A DNA stretch of 64,000 nucleotides, taken from NCBI RefSeq assembly GCF_000960995.1, contig NZ_CP009435.1:2666001-2730000 (forward strand), written 5' to 3'. This document shows positions 55,418 through 64,000 of the stretch, in pieces. Position 1 is the first letter of the stretch, and the number at the start of each line of letters is the position of its first letter. The notes under the pieces are model-generated. The model was not told the origin of the DNA, did not search any database, and saw nothing but the letters and a program-made list of their open reading frames with translations. Made by a program: the position numbers and the translations under genes. The stretch comes from Burkholderia glumae LMG 2196 = ATCC 33617 (GTDB lineage: Bacteria > Pseudomonadota > Gammaproteobacteria > Burkholderiales > Burkholderiaceae).

Positions 55418-55903
55418 CGGGCGTTGCACGGGCCGCAGGCGGCGGTGGACATCGCAGCCGACGATGAGCCCCGAGCGTCGGGCGCGATTGGACGCATCGA
55501 AGCGCCGCCGTCACGCTCGACCGCTACGGGGCGGGCGTGGCGGAGGCGAGATCGGTTTGGATTGCGTAACAATAGAGAAATATTTTTGTAATGATTGGCG
55601 GGATGGGCGACAGGGTCGTTAGGGTGCTGGCCGTCTATCGGATGCTCGGGCGACCCGGGGCGGGTGACGCCAGCGCAGCCGCTGATGGCGTACCCGTACC
55701 GCGCGCTTCGCCCGGCGGACGTCTGGGCCGCCTCGCGAAAATTTCAAAAGCGAGAGAAAGAAAGCACTGGCCGCAGGGCCGGATCCATGGCCGGCGGCAC
55801 GGCTGACGGCGCGGCGGGCGGTTCACGCCCATGGCACGCGAGTTGCATGCGCCATGCATTCTTCCACCGCGAGCCGTCCCGGCGCCGCCAACCGCAAAGG
55901 AGC
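55418..55903. other. Intergenic region
   Basis: 486 bp. A short AT-rich patch at 55563-55592 stands out and could be a promoter; the open frames present do not look like genes. Confidence 0.45.
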
Positions 55904-56152
55904 ATGACGATGGACCCCTACGACAGCGCCGAGCAGGCCGACTTCGCGACGCGCCCCGACTACGAGGGCAACGAGGGTAACGAGGTGGAGATCGACGACA
56001 TGGGAACGGTCCGCCGGACGGGCCAGGGCTACGTGGACGAGATCCTGGTCGCAGCGCTCGAAGCGGATTACGGGTCCGACGGCCCGGCCTACGGCCGCCT
56101 CGGCGAGGCGGAGACGGGCGAGCCGCACGGCGACGCGGGGCTGTCCGCCTGA
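55904..56152 (+). CDS. Small acidic hypothetical protein (82 aa)
   Basis: AAAGGAG is 5-6 nt before the ATG. The product is strongly acidic (Asp and Glu about one quarter of residues) with no hydrophobic core until a possible amphipathic helix 'VDEILVAALEADYG'. No family recognised. It stands alone. Confidence 0.55.
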   Translation: MTMDPYDSAEQADFATRPDYEGNEGNEVEIDDMGTVRRTGQGYVDEILVAALEADYGSDGPAYGRLGEAETGEPHGDAGLSA

Positions 56153-57566
56153 GCCGCCGCGCCGGGCCGCGGCAGACAGCGCCGCCGCCATCGATGCTGG
56201 CCGCTAGGCCGGCGGCGTGAGGCGCTCGCCGATGCGAGCCGCAAGGCTTGCCTGGCCGGCCGCCGCGATATCGGATGGCGCGCCGGCTAGAAGCGGCGCG
56301 CCCGATCTTCGACGCTGCGAAGACTGGCGCCAGCACATGGAGTCGGCCGCGTCTCGTTCCCCTCAAACGCCACGGCCGGCGCGGACCTCGCGCGCCTTTC
56401 GAGCCGCGCGCCGCCGCCGCTAGGCCCAATGAGCAGCCGCCACGCGGCGCCGACAGCGCCTCGATACGTTTTCGACCAGCCTGACGGATGAAACCGGCTG
56501 GCGCAGGCATTTGCCATTTCAGGCAGGCGACGCATGCCGATTGACGCCGACAAGAGACAAAGGCGCGAAGTCATTTCGACATGATGAATGCGCCGAAGGC
56601 GCGCTTCGAATCGTCCGAATCACGCATGCCCTGCCTGCCCCGGCCGAGCGAGAGCGGCGGGAGCGGCGGCATTGCCGCGAACCCGGAGGCTGCCGTGAAG
56701 CCCGACGAGGCCCGCCGTGCGCTGGGCTCGCCGACATCGGGATCGGGCGCTTCGATGGGCCGTGGCGCACCGACACGGTCTTCCCCATCTGGCGAGCGGC
56801 CGCGAGCGCGGCTTGGCAATCGTCGGCAATTCACATCAGACATCCTATCTTTAAGTTATGGTATTCGCGATGCTTCTAGGAGCGGTGGCATTGGTGCCTT
56901 GATCGAGGAAATCTTATTAAAACCAAAAAAATCACGAAATAGGCATTGAATAGATAGATTTCGAAAAGCTTGCCCTAGGGTAGACACCGACAGGAGAGTC
57001 AATCTCATGCGCGTATCATCGCGCCGTGTTGTATGACAACTGATATTTAAGCGATTTCGGCACAAGCAAAATCAGAGCGGAGTCAGCAATGACAGCAGCT
57101 GAGCACGGTGTGAAAACCGACGTCGTCGAATGGCTCACGGCGGCTCGGACCATCCGGCGGCCTTGCCTTGGCGATGGCACTGCCAGCGTGGGGTTTGGCG
57201 GCGCCGACGTGTCGGCGGCCACCGCTTCCGGCTCGGGTGCGGCCACGGCCGGCGAGCCCGCGCCGCGATGCCGGCGCGCTGCCGCGCTGGCGCCTCCCAC
57301 CATCCCATCGCCGCGGCCGACCTGAGCCGGGAACGCCGGCGGCGTGTTGCTTCGGCAGTCACGCTTGCTGAACCGTTCGACAGCGCCATCACCGCCGGCC
57401 CGCGCCGATCCGCGTGGATTCGCGCGAGCCGTGCTACCGAGCAGCACCCGAAGTCCGGAGCGAACTCCGGCCAGCGTTTGCCGGCGCCGATGCGTCGAGA
57501 TTTGCCGCCACCGGCCGGCCGAACCTGGTTTCTCCCTCGTCAATGCCTACAAAAAGGAAAACTGTT
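56153..57566. other. 1.4-kb gene-poor stretch with an AT-rich patch upstream of the polygalacturonase
   Basis: No supportable gene. 56153-56500 is GC-rich; 56830-57080 drops sharply in GC, with long A and T runs, which may mark a remnant of foreign DNA or a regulated promoter region. The inverted repeat GTTGT-ATG-ACAAC is at 57028-57040 (listed separately). A 78-codon frame at 57089 has GGAG upstream but its content is low-complexity and not convincing. Confidence 0.5.
57028..57040. promoter_or_regulatory. GntR/FadR-type operator candidate
   Basis: GTTGT-ATG-ACAAC is a perfect inverted repeat that fits the FadR-subfamily rule TNGTN(0-3)ACNA. It is 527 bp before the polygalacturonase gene, so control of that gene is possible but distant. 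Confidence 0.3.
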
Positions 57567-58946
57567 ATGAAAGGGAAACTCAGCATGCGCGCGGCACTGG
57601 CGCTGTCCACCTTCGCCGCGCTCGCAGCACAGAGCCCGGCGCAGGCCGGCACCTGCACGCCGCAGTGGAGCAGTTCGGCAAGCAGCAACACCAGCAACCT
57701 GCAGGCCGCCATCAAGAGCTGCTCGGCCAGCGGCACCAGCAGCAGCCCCGGGCTGGTCGACCTGACCGCCAACAACGGCGTGTCGACGGCGGTCATCACG
57801 AGCGTGACGCTCGCCAGCAATATCGTGCTGAAGCTGGAGAAGGGCTTCACGCTGAAAGGCTCGCCGAACCAGTCCGCCGACAGCGCGATGTTGACCGGCA
57901 GCGGCCTGAGCAACGTCACGATCACCGGCACCGGCGCGATCGACGGCGACGGCCAGTCCTACTGGACGGCCGCAGTCGGTGGCAACAACACGGCACGGCC
58001 CAAGCTGATCGCGATCGCCGGCTCGAACCTCAATATCGGCTCGAACTTCACCGATGCCGGAAAATCGCAGTCGATCGTCAGCTTCCCGACCTCGTCCAAC
58101 GCCACCGACAATGCGCTCATCATCCGCAACTCGCCCAAGGAGCAACTGGTCATCGAGTCGGGCTCCAAGAACGTGACGATCGACGGCGTGTGGATCTACG
58201 CCAACCCGAAGCGCAACGCCAGCGGCGACGATCTCGCCCCCAACACCGACGCGATCGACCTGATCGGCACCCAGACCGCGACGGTGAAGAACTGCCTGCT
58301 CGACACCGGCGACGACGATATCGCCATCAAGTCGAACTCGGGCGGCGCGGCCACCTCGAATGTCAACATCAGCCAATGCGTCGTGGGCGGCGGACACGGC
58401 ATCTCGATCGGCGGCCAGGAAGCGGCCGGCACCACGCTCGCGCAGCCCGGCGTGTCGCAGGTGACCGTCAGCAACGTGCAGTTCAGCGGCACGGACTACG
58501 GCTACCGCATCAAGACCGACCAGACCTCGAAGGACAGCGGCGCGACCACCGGCGTCACCTACAAGAACACCTGCATGCGCAACGTGCAGCAGCCCTTCCT
58601 GTTCACTTACGCCTACGCATCCGGCACCGGCGGCGCGCTGCCGATCATCGCCAACGTCACGATCGACAACATCATCGCCACGGCCACCAAGCAGCAAGGC
58701 GCCATCGTCGGGCTGTCGAACGACCTGATGGGCGTGCCGAGTTCGGGCAATACCGGCATCACCATGACGAACACCCGGATCAGCGGCGGCAGCGCCTTCT
58801 CGGTCACGAACGGTGAACTGCAACTGGGCAGCCATAGCAGTGTGACGACCTCGGTCGGCACGAACGGCACGGTGAAGCCGATCACGTCCGACAGCGGCGC
58901 CACGGTGTCCTGCCCGAGCAGCATCACGATACCGGCGCAGCTCTGA
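57567..58946 (+). CDS. pehA: Secreted polygalacturonase (GH28)
   Basis: 459 aa: signal peptide with cleavage after AQA (about residue 27), then a parallel beta-helix. All four GH28 signatures are present: NTD (226-228), the catalytic DD in DTGDDD (246-251), GHG (276-278 region, 'GGGHGIS') and RIK (314-316). It hydrolyses homogalacturonan in plant cell walls and is a virulence-type enzyme in plant-associated Burkholderia. AAGGA stands 9 nt before the ATG; an upstream in-frame ATG at 57543 adds eight residues. A 14-bp stem-loop lies about 115 bp downstream. Confidence 0.95.
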   Translation: MKGKLSMRAALALSTFAALAAQSPAQAGTCTPQWSSSASSNTSNLQAAIKSCSASGTSSSPGLVDLTANNGVSTAVITSVTLASNIVLKLEKGFTLKGSPNQSADSAMLTGSGLSNVTITGTGAIDGDGQSYWTAAVGGNNTARPKLIAIAGSNLNIGSNFTDAGKSQSIVSFPTSSNATDNALIIRNSPKEQLVIESGSKNVTIDGVWIYANPKRNASGDDLAPNTDAIDLIGTQTATVKNCLLDTGDDDIAIKSNSGGAATSNVNISQCVVGGGHGISIGGQEAAGTTLAQPGVSQVTVSNVQFSGTDYGYRIKTDQTSKDSGATTGVTYKNTCMRNVQQPFLFTYAYASGTGGALPIIANVTIDNIIATATKQQGAIVGLSNDLMGVPSSGNTGITMTNTRISGGSAFSVTNGELQLGSHSSVTTSVGTNGTVKPITSDSGATVSCPSSITIPAQL

Positions 58947-59511
58947 GCGCCGAGGCGCGCGCCTCATGGCGTCGTGAAGCAGGCCCGCGATGCGATTGGC
59001 CGCCGGCTGCCGCCCGTATCGGCTGATCGTGGCGGCTGATCGCAGCGGCTGAGGGCCAAGCCATTGGCTGCCTTCGATCCGGGGGCAGCCAATGGCTCTT
59101 GCGTGGTCGCCCAGGAATGGCGCGGCCCGTTGGCGAGATGGACCAGGATGGGCGCAAGCAGCAGGATTGCCCCGAGGCGGTTGCGGTATTGGCGGCCTGT
59201 GTGCCGGACTTCTGAAAATTTGTACGTGATGCAGCGCCATCGCGTCTGCGCGCATGCCCGGGCGCAAGCTCATCGAGGCGCACGACTGTTGCCGGCGGGG
59301 CGGCCATCGAGCTCATCCCGCCGAGCTTGCGTAACATGAGGGCTGACCGGGGGCGTGCTGCGCGACGGGAAGGCGGTGATGAATTCGCTCGTCGTGCGCG
59401 ACCAAGCACGCCTTGCCTGACCGTCCCGGCAAGGCCCGACCCGCCACGGACAGGGAACTTCCGGCAGGCGCGGCCTGAACGCTCATCGCAACGCTCTTTC
59501 AGGAGATCGAC
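58947..59511. other. Intergenic region between polygalacturonase and thiM
   Basis: 565 bp with no supportable gene and no THI-box (TPP riboswitch) consensus before thiM. The only structure is the stem-loop at 59059-59097. Confidence 0.5.
59059..59097. terminator. Perfect 14-bp stem-loop downstream of the polygalacturonase gene
   Basis: AGCCATTGGCTGCC (59059-59072) and GGCAGCCAATGGCT (59084-59097) with an 11-nt loop. A weak T-rich tail (CTTGCG) follows, so it may be a terminator or an mRNA-stabilising hairpin. Confidence 0.5.
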
Positions 59512-60297
59512 ATGACTCGGCAAATTTCATGGGCTGACGCGGCGGTGCGCGCCGAACTGGCGGCACTGCAGCGAGCCCGGCCGTTCGTCTATGGCCTGAC
59601 CAACTACATTGCGGCCAATCTCAGCGCAAACGTGCTGTTGGCCGTGGGCGGCGCGCCGGCCATCGGCGCCGCGCTCGACTGGCCGACCCGCTTCGCTGCG
59701 GCGGCGGCCGGGCTGTGGATCAACGGCGCCGCGCTCGTCAGCAGCGCGCCGGACACGCTCGAGGCGGCCGCATGCTCGGCGCACGAGGCAGGCACGCCGT
59801 GGGTGCTCGATCCGGTGGCGTTCGGGGCCGGCAGCCCCGAGTACGACGCGGCCCTGCAACGGCTGCTGCGTTACAAGCCAACCGCAATCCGCGGCAATGC
59901 AAGCGAGCTGATCGCGCTCGCGGGCGGCAATGCCGGTGCCAAGGGCGTGGAGAGCACCGCGCGCTCCGACGAGGCGATCGCGGTGATCAAGCGCTTCGCG
60001 AAAGAGAGCGGTGCGGTGATGGCCGTCAGCGGGGAAGTGGATTACGTGACCGACGGCGACACGCTGCTTGCCGTCAGCGGCGGCGACCTGCGCCTCACCC
60101 GTGTCACCGGCGCCGGCTGCGCGCTTGCCGCTTTGATCGCGGGCTTGCTGGCGAATGCCCGCTCCCCGCTCGAGGCCACGGCAGCGGCGCACGCGATCTA
60201 CAAGATAGCGGCGCAACGCGCCGCATCGGCACGCGGCACCGGCTCGTTTGCCGTGGCCTTCGTCGACGAACTGTCCTTGCTCGACCCGGCCGCCTGA
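59512..60297 (+). CDS. thiM: Hydroxyethylthiazole kinase ThiM
   Basis: 261 aa. Phosphorylates 4-methyl-5-(2-hydroxyethyl)thiazole in thiamine salvage. Family motifs: 'VYGLTNYIAANLSANVLLAVGGAPAIG' near the N-terminus, 'WVLDPVAFGAG', 'IRGNASELIALAGG' and the C-terminal 'VTGAGCALAALIAG' with the catalytic Cys region. GGAG precedes the ATG. No thiD or thiE is next to it, so it is a lone salvage gene. Confidence 0.92.
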   Translation: MTRQISWADAAVRAELAALQRARPFVYGLTNYIAANLSANVLLAVGGAPAIGAALDWPTRFAAAAAGLWINGAALVSSAPDTLEAAACSAHEAGTPWVLDPVAFGAGSPEYDAALQRLLRYKPTAIRGNASELIALAGGNAGAKGVESTARSDEAIAVIKRFAKESGAVMAVSGEVDYVTDGDTLLAVSGGDLRLTRVTGAGCALAALIAGLLANARSPLEATAAAHAIYKIAAQRAASARGTGSFAVAFVDELSLLDPAA

Positions 60298-60337
60298 GGA
60301 CAGTGCCGCCCGTTCGCCGCCGAGCCGCGCGGCACCC

Positions 60338-60358
60338 GGCAGCGGGCAGCGGGCAGCG
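60338..60358. repeat. Three tandem copies of a 7-bp repeat
   Basis: GGCAGCG is repeated three times without change just after thiM. Intergenic and potentially variable. Confidence 0.7.
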
Positions 60359-60521
60359 CCGCGCGATCTCCTCGCCGTGCCGGCTCGAATGCCGCGATCG
60401 CTGCCGGTGTCGCTCGCAGTGCCGGTAAGGAGCACGCAGGCCCGCGCCGTCTCGCCGGCTGCCGCTTTCCGTTCGGTGAGTCGGTTTTCGACGCCGGCAG
60501 TCTGGATGGCCGGACGCGAGA

Positions 60522-61478
60522 TTACGCGCTGCGGCGCGAAGTGAGGTTCGATTCGATCCACGACGCCAGATCGGTGACCGGGACGGCGTGCCGGTGATTG
60601 AAGGTCCCGCTCTTGTCCCATGCGACACCCCGCCCTTGAGCAAAAGCCGCGCGATACTTGCGCATCATGTTGTGCGGATCGCGCGCCAGTTCGTCCAGCA
60701 GGTACTGCTCGCTCCAGGCGCAACGGCGGAAGGGGCGGCCGAGGGCGGCTTGCAGCTTGTCGGCGACTTCCCCGTAAGTCACGGTGTCGCCGGCCAGATA
60801 CACGATCTCGTTCCGGATACGCGGTTGCGCGAACACGATCGCGGCGGTCAGCGCGCCGATATCATCGGGCGTGGTCAGCGTCACGGCGGTATCGAGGCTG
60901 CCCAGGGCGTGAACGGTGTCGTTTTGCAGATCGACGACACCGAAGTCCGGCTCGAACAGGTAGCTCATGAACATGCCGGTCGAGACGATCACCCACTCGG
61001 TCCGATGCTGACTGCGCAACAACTCGCGCACGTCCAGTTGCGCGTCGAAGATGTCCTGCGGACTGCCGCGACCGATCACGTCGAAATCGACCCCGAACTG
61101 CCATGGGAAGTATCTCGGGATGCCTGCCTGCAGGGCCGCCCGCGCCAGCTTCATTGGCGTGTCGATGCCGGCGGCATAGCCCGCGCAACCGATGACCGTG
61201 TCATATCGTGCGAATACTTCGGCAAGCTCGGTGATGGAATGCTTCACCAGATCGCCCGCGACCGTCTCGATCCCAAGACCTTGGATTTCCGCGAGATCCT
61301 TTCGCTTGCCGGGCGCACCGGACTCGAGGGCACTTGCGCGCAACAGCACGCTGATCTTCGCGCCATCCACGTGCTTCGCGCGGCGCGCGAGATGGCGCAG
61401 CACCGGGAGGCCGAGTTCGCCGGCGCCGAGCACGAGGATGTTTTGCGACATGGAATCGGGATCATTTTGGTTCATCAT
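60522..61478 (-). CDS. NmrA/isoflavone-reductase-like NAD(P)H-binding protein
   Basis: 318 aa. 'NILVLGAGELGLPVLRHLA' is a GxxGxxG Rossmann start; 'FGVDFDVIGRGSPQDIFDAQLDVRELL' and 'TPDDIGALTAAIVFA' match atypical SDRs of the NmrA/aromatic alcohol reductase group, in which the Tyr/Lys pair is replaced. It could reduce a quinone or phenolic aldehyde. The gene is divergent from an HxlR regulator, the usual arrangement for redox-responsive pairs. Start at the first of two Met codons; 61451 is an alternative. Confidence 0.82.
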   Translation of the reverse strand: MMNQNDPDSMSQNILVLGAGELGLPVLRHLARRAKHVDGAKISVLLRASALESGAPGKRKDLAEIQGLGIETVAGDLVKHSITELAEVFARYDTVIGCAGYAAGIDTPMKLARAALQAGIPRYFPWQFGVDFDVIGRGSPQDIFDAQLDVRELLRSQHRTEWVIVSTGMFMSYLFEPDFGVVDLQNDTVHALGSLDTAVTLTTPDDIGALTAAIVFAQPRIRNEIVYLAGDTVTYGEVADKLQAALGRPFRRCAWSEQYLLDELARDPHNMMRKYRAAFAQGRGVAWDKSGTFNHRHAVPVTDLASWIESNLTSRRSA

Positions 61479-61483
61479 CTAGC

Positions 61484-61521
61484 CAGTCTGCCAATGAAGG
61501 TGTGGCGGCAGTCTAGCAATG
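61484..61521. promoter_or_regulatory. Direct repeats in the NmrA/HxlR divergent region, operator candidate
   Basis: CAGTCTGCCAATG (61484-61496) and CAGTCTAGCAATG (61509-61521) match at 11 of 13 positions, 25 bp apart. Position between the divergent starts suits an HxlR operator. Confidence 0.5.
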
Positions 61522-61532
61522 CGCAGGCGTGC

Positions 61533-61994
61533 ATGAAAGAAGGCACATGCGTGATACCGGGAGAGCTGCAGTTGGATCGAGACGAACTTCTCAACTATTC
61601 GCAGACCGTGTGCGACGGCCTGCGGGACGATGACGACGGACTGCGGCGCGAACTGCTCGCGCATGCCGGAAACCGTTGGTCACTCGGTGTCATCCACACG
61701 CTCGGCGTGTACGGCAGACTGCGCCATGCAGAAATCGGCAGGCGCATGCACGGCGTCACGCAACGCATGTTGACCCTCACGTTGCGACAGCTCGAGCGTG
61801 ACGGCCTGGTGATCCGCCATGATTTCGAATCGATACCGCCCAGGGTCGAGTATGAGCTTTCCGAGATGGGCATGGAGCTGCTCGTTCGCATGGTCCCGCT
61901 GTGGACCTGGATCGTCGAGATCGTCGAGAATGCGGACGTCTTCCGCGCGGCGAGGCTGAACTTCGACGGACAGCAGCACGACGCGAACTCGTAG
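61533..61994 (+). CDS. HxlR-family transcriptional regulator
   Basis: 153-154 aa. The winged helix of the HxlR/MarR-like family is seen in '[66 protein letters not shown]'. A Cys at 'TVCDGLRDD' before the domain might sense thiol-reactive aldehydes, as in YodB/HxlR types. The start at 61533 leaves the direct repeats in the intergenic region; an in-frame ATG at 61494 would lie inside the first repeat. Confidence 0.88.
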   Translation: MKEGTCVIPGELQLDRDELLNYSQTVCDGLRDDDDGLRRELLAHAGNRWSLGVIHTLGVYGRLRHAEIGRRMHGVTQRMLTLTLRQLERDGLVIRHDFESIPPRVEYELSEMGMELLVRMVPLWTWIVEIVENADVFRAARLNFDGQQHDANS

Positions 61995-62190
61995 CTTCGC
62001 TGGTTATCGATTGCATCCGCCACCTCGCTGGAGCATGCCGAGTGCGCCGCTTGTCATGCGGTGTGAAAGTCATGGGCAGGCCGATGACGCAGCCAAGGCG
62101 AATGGTGGCGCGTCAAGCCGCGGGCCGAGGGCCGCTGTCCGAGTTGCCCGAGTGCCTGCTCAGGCCAACGAGCGCAACAGCGCCAACGGC

Positions 62191-62280
62191 ATGAGCGGAC
62201 GCGAGATTCAGGCGTTTCTGGCCGAGCACTGCGGCGCCGAGTTGCCGCCCGACCTCATCAGTTCGGTCACCGACGAGGTG
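62191..62280 (+). mobile_element. IS256-family transposase remnant
   Basis: About 30 codons read '[30 protein letters not shown]', equivalent to the conserved 'STREIQ.HL.E.YGVEVSP.LIS.VTDAV' helix-turn-helix segment of IS256-type transposases. Nothing of the DDE domain remains in this window and I see no terminal repeats, so it is a short relic. Confidence 0.65.
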
Positions 62281-62318
62281 GGTCCCGCTGTACGGAACCG
62301 CGACACGCGCGATCGACG

Positions 62319-62345
62319 GGCCGCCCTCGGGCGGCCTTTTTCATT
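62319..62345 (+). terminator. Intrinsic terminator upstream of rimO
   Basis: GGCCGCC (62319-62325), loop CTCG, GGCGGCC (62330-62336), then TTTTTCATTTT. It has no intact gene just before it, so it may have belonged to DNA lost when the transposase region decayed. Confidence 0.75.
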
Positions 62346-62553
62346 TTGGGGATGGGTGATCGATGTGCCGGTGCAAGGCTGCGTCGAGCGCCGCCTTCGC
62401 GCAGGGGAGCTACGGTTCAAGCAGTTCGCGCGGTGCATCCGCGAGCGACGCGCAGGCGCCGCTTGGCGCTGCCGCTCGTCGCTCGTTTTGGGTCGCTCAA
62501 CCCTAAATAGCTGTAAACTCTCGGTTTTGCTGCTCCACCCCCACAAGATTCCG

Positions 62554-63924
62554 ATGTCCCATACCCCAAAAGTAGGATTTGTCAGTCTCGGCTGCCCGAA
62601 AGCCCTTGTCGATTCCGAACAGATCATCACCCAGCTGCGCGCCGAGGGCTACGAGATCTCCGGTACCTACGACGGCGCCGACCTCGTGGTGGTCAACACC
62701 TGCGGTTTCATCGACGACGCCGTCCAGGAGAGCCTCGACGCGATCGGCGAGGCGCTGACCGAAAACGGCAAGGTGATCGTGACCGGCTGCCTCGGCGCGA
62801 AGAAGAGCGCCAGCGGCGCGGGCCTGATCGAGGAAGTTCATCCGAAGGTGCTGGCCGTCACCGGCCCGCACGCGCTCGGCGAGGTGATGCAGGCCGTCCA
62901 CAGCCATCTGCCCAAGCCGCATGATCCGTTCGTCGATCTGGTGCCGGCCGCCGGCATCAAGCTCACGCCTCGCCACTACGCGTATCTGAAGATTTCGGAG
63001 GGCTGCAACCATCGCTGCACGTTCTGCATCATCCCGTCGATGCGCGGCGACCTGATCTCGCGTCCCGTCGCGGAGGTGATGCTGGAAGCGGAGAACCTGT
63101 TCAAGTCGGGCGTGAAGGAACTGCTCGTGATCTCGCAGGACACGAGCGCCTACGGGGTCGACGTGAAATACCGCACGGGCTTCTGGAACGGCCGCCCGCT
63201 CAAGACGCGCATGACGGAGCTGGTGGCGGCGCTCGGCGAGCTGGCCGCGCAATACGGCGCCTGGGTGCGCCTGCATTATGTCTACCCGTATCCGCACGTC
63301 GACGAGATCATCCCGCTGATGGCCGAGGGCGCCTACCGCGGCCACGTGCTGCCGTATCTGGACGTGCCGTTCCAGCACGCGGACCCGGACGTGCTCAAGC
63401 GCATGCGCCGCCCGGCGAACGCCGAAAAGGTGCTGGACCGCGTGCGCAAGTGGCGCGAGGTCTGTCCGGACCTGACGATCCGCAGCACCTTCATCGCCGG
63501 CTTCCCGGGCGAGACGGAGGCGCAGTTCGAGACGCTGCTCGACTTCATCCGCGAGGCCGAACTCGATCGCGTCGGCTGCTTCGCCTATTCGCCGGTGGAA
63601 GGCGCCACGGCGAACGAACTCGACGGCGCGTTGCCGGACGAGGTTCGCGAGGCGCGCCGCGCGCGCTTCATGGAGGTGGCCGAGGAAGTGTCGGCCGCCC
63701 GCATCGAGCGCAAGATCGGCCAGACGCTGAAGGTGCTGATCGACGAGGTGAACGCCGAGGGCGGGATCGGCCGCACGGCCGCCGACGCGCCGGAAATCGA
63801 CGGCGTGGTCTACGTGGAGCCGGCGCCGAAGGGCGCGAAGCGCTACAAGGTCGGCGATTTCGTATCGGTGGCGATCACCGGGGCGGACGGCCACGACCTG
63901 TGGGGCGAGGTCGAAGCGGCATGA
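62554..63924 (+). CDS. rimO: Ribosomal protein uS12 methylthiotransferase RimO
   Basis: 456 aa. Radical-SAM methylthiotransferase that adds the thiomethyl group to Asp of ribosomal protein S12. N-terminal UPF0004 domain with three Cys (SLGCPK, VNTCGF, TGCLG), radical-SAM [4Fe-4S] motif in [10 protein letters not shown] (CxxxCxxC) and a C-terminal TRAM domain ('[16 protein letters not shown]'). Its last four bases overlap the kinase start (ATGA). Confidence 0.96.
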   Translation: MSHTPKVGFVSLGCPKALVDSEQIITQLRAEGYEISGTYDGADLVVVNTCGFIDDAVQESLDAIGEALTENGKVIVTGCLGAKKSASGAGLIEEVHPKVLAVTGPHALGEVMQAVHSHLPKPHDPFVDLVPAAGIKLTPRHYAYLKISEGCNHRCTFCIIPSMRGDLISRPVAEVMLEAENLFKSGVKELLVISQDTSAYGVDVKYRTGFWNGRPLKTRMTELVAALGELAAQYGAWVRLHYVYPYPHVDEIIPLMAEGAYRGHVLPYLDVPFQHADPDVLKRMRRPANAEKVLDRVRKWREVCPDLTIRSTFIAGFPGETEAQFETLLDFIREAELDRVGCFAYSPVEGATANELDGALPDEVREARRARFMEVAEEVSAARIERKIGQTLKVLIDEVNAEGGIGRTAADAPEIDGVVYVEPAPKGAKRYKVGDFVSVAITGADGHDLWGEVEAA

Positions 63925-64000
63925 CACGGACCATACCGGCGTCGGGCCAGCCGGCGCGGCCCGAGATCCTCGCGTTCGGCGAGGCGATGGTCGAATTCAA
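63921..64000 (+). CDS. PfkB-family sugar kinase (KdgK-like), N-terminal fragment
   Basis: Starts at an ATGA overlap with rimO and runs off the window after 26 codons. '[14 protein letters not shown]' matches the first strand of PfkB kinases such as 2-dehydro-3-deoxygluconate kinase. The substrate cannot be confirmed from this fragment; a KDG kinase would complement the polygalacturonase by using galacturonate-derived intermediates. Confidence 0.7.
   Translation, partial: MTRTIPASGQPARPEILAFGEAMVEF

Larger units (their letters stand above)
61995..62553. other. Gap between the HxlR gene and rimO
   Basis: 559 bp. It carries an IS256-type transposase remnant (62191-62280) and an intrinsic terminator (62319-62345). 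TAAACT at 62514-62519 may be the -10 box of rimO. Confidence 0.5.

Noticed and set aside
57089..57325. 78-codon frame with a GGAG upstream
   Set aside because: Product is Ala/Gly/Pro low-complexity after about 30 residues and no homologue is recognised; kept only as a remark.
59330..59511. TPP riboswitch before thiM
   Set aside because: The CUGAGA and THI-box consensus elements are not present in the leader.

Overview
This is a GC-rich chromosomal window from a Burkholderia-type betaproteobacterium. The order bamD / rluD-pgeF / phaC-phaA-phaB-phaR, with rimO and a PfkB sugar kinase at the right end, is typical of that genus. A secreted polygalacturonase and a cholera-toxin-like ADP-ribosyltransferase candidate point towards the plant- and host-associated gladioli/glumae/plantarii clade; the species is inferred, not proven.

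Layout. 1-9 kb is core: a DinG-family helicase tail, bamD, rluD-pgeF, then the polyhydroxybutyrate genes phaC, phaA, phaB and phaR. 9-24 kb is mixed accessory DNA: an OmpR-type regulator with an abnormal receiver, the ADP-ribosyltransferase-like protein, a PRISE-type reductase broken by one in-frame stop, a beta-helix lipoprotein, a 69-aa protein with its own terminator, an SDR, a pepsin-like aspartic protease, a lone receiver protein, a zinc alcohol dehydrogenase, two tiny genes and a soluble RsbRD-type histidine kinase.

24-55 kb is the most unusual part. A leftward operon (29.7 to 24.3 kb) encodes a caa3-type terminal oxidase: CoxB-cytochrome c, fused subunit I+III, a small membrane protein and a triheme cytochrome. 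A rightward set (30.3-32.4 kb) encodes a membrane protein, a GT2 glycosyltransferase and a PIG-L deacetylase. A leftward run of twelve genes (47.0 to 32.4 kb) encodes a GT4, a heptose-bisphosphatase-like HAD protein, two GT9 heptosyltransferase-like proteins, a carbamoyltransferase, a further GT2 and GT4, a UDP-glucuronate decarboxylase, a catalase-like protein, an FdhF/YdeP molybdoenzyme, an acyl-CoA-dehydrogenase-like protein and a NodS-like methyltransferase. A rightward gene at 47.5-50.2 kb fuses an ABC exporter to a decayed kinase ATPase domain and a complete receiver. A second GT2/PIG-L pair, a stress-type SDR, a formaldehyde-dehydrogenase-like enzyme and a quinone oxidoreductase follow. 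The same 16-bp palindrome (TTACAAGCGTTTGTAM) lies in both divergent control regions (29.93 and 47.24 kb), so oxidase, glycan genes and exporter look like one regulon. I infer an uncharacterised heptose- and xylose-related, deacetylated, carbamoylated and methylated glycoconjugate or metabolite made under a stress or respiratory signal.

55-62.5 kb is gene-poor: a small acidic protein, a 1.4-kb intergenic stretch with an AT-rich patch, a GH28 polygalacturonase, thiM, a divergent NmrA-type reductase/HxlR pair and an IS256-family transposase remnant. Core sequence resumes with rimO and a kinase overlapping it by 4 bp. All functional calls rest on reading motifs by eye; no database search was possible.
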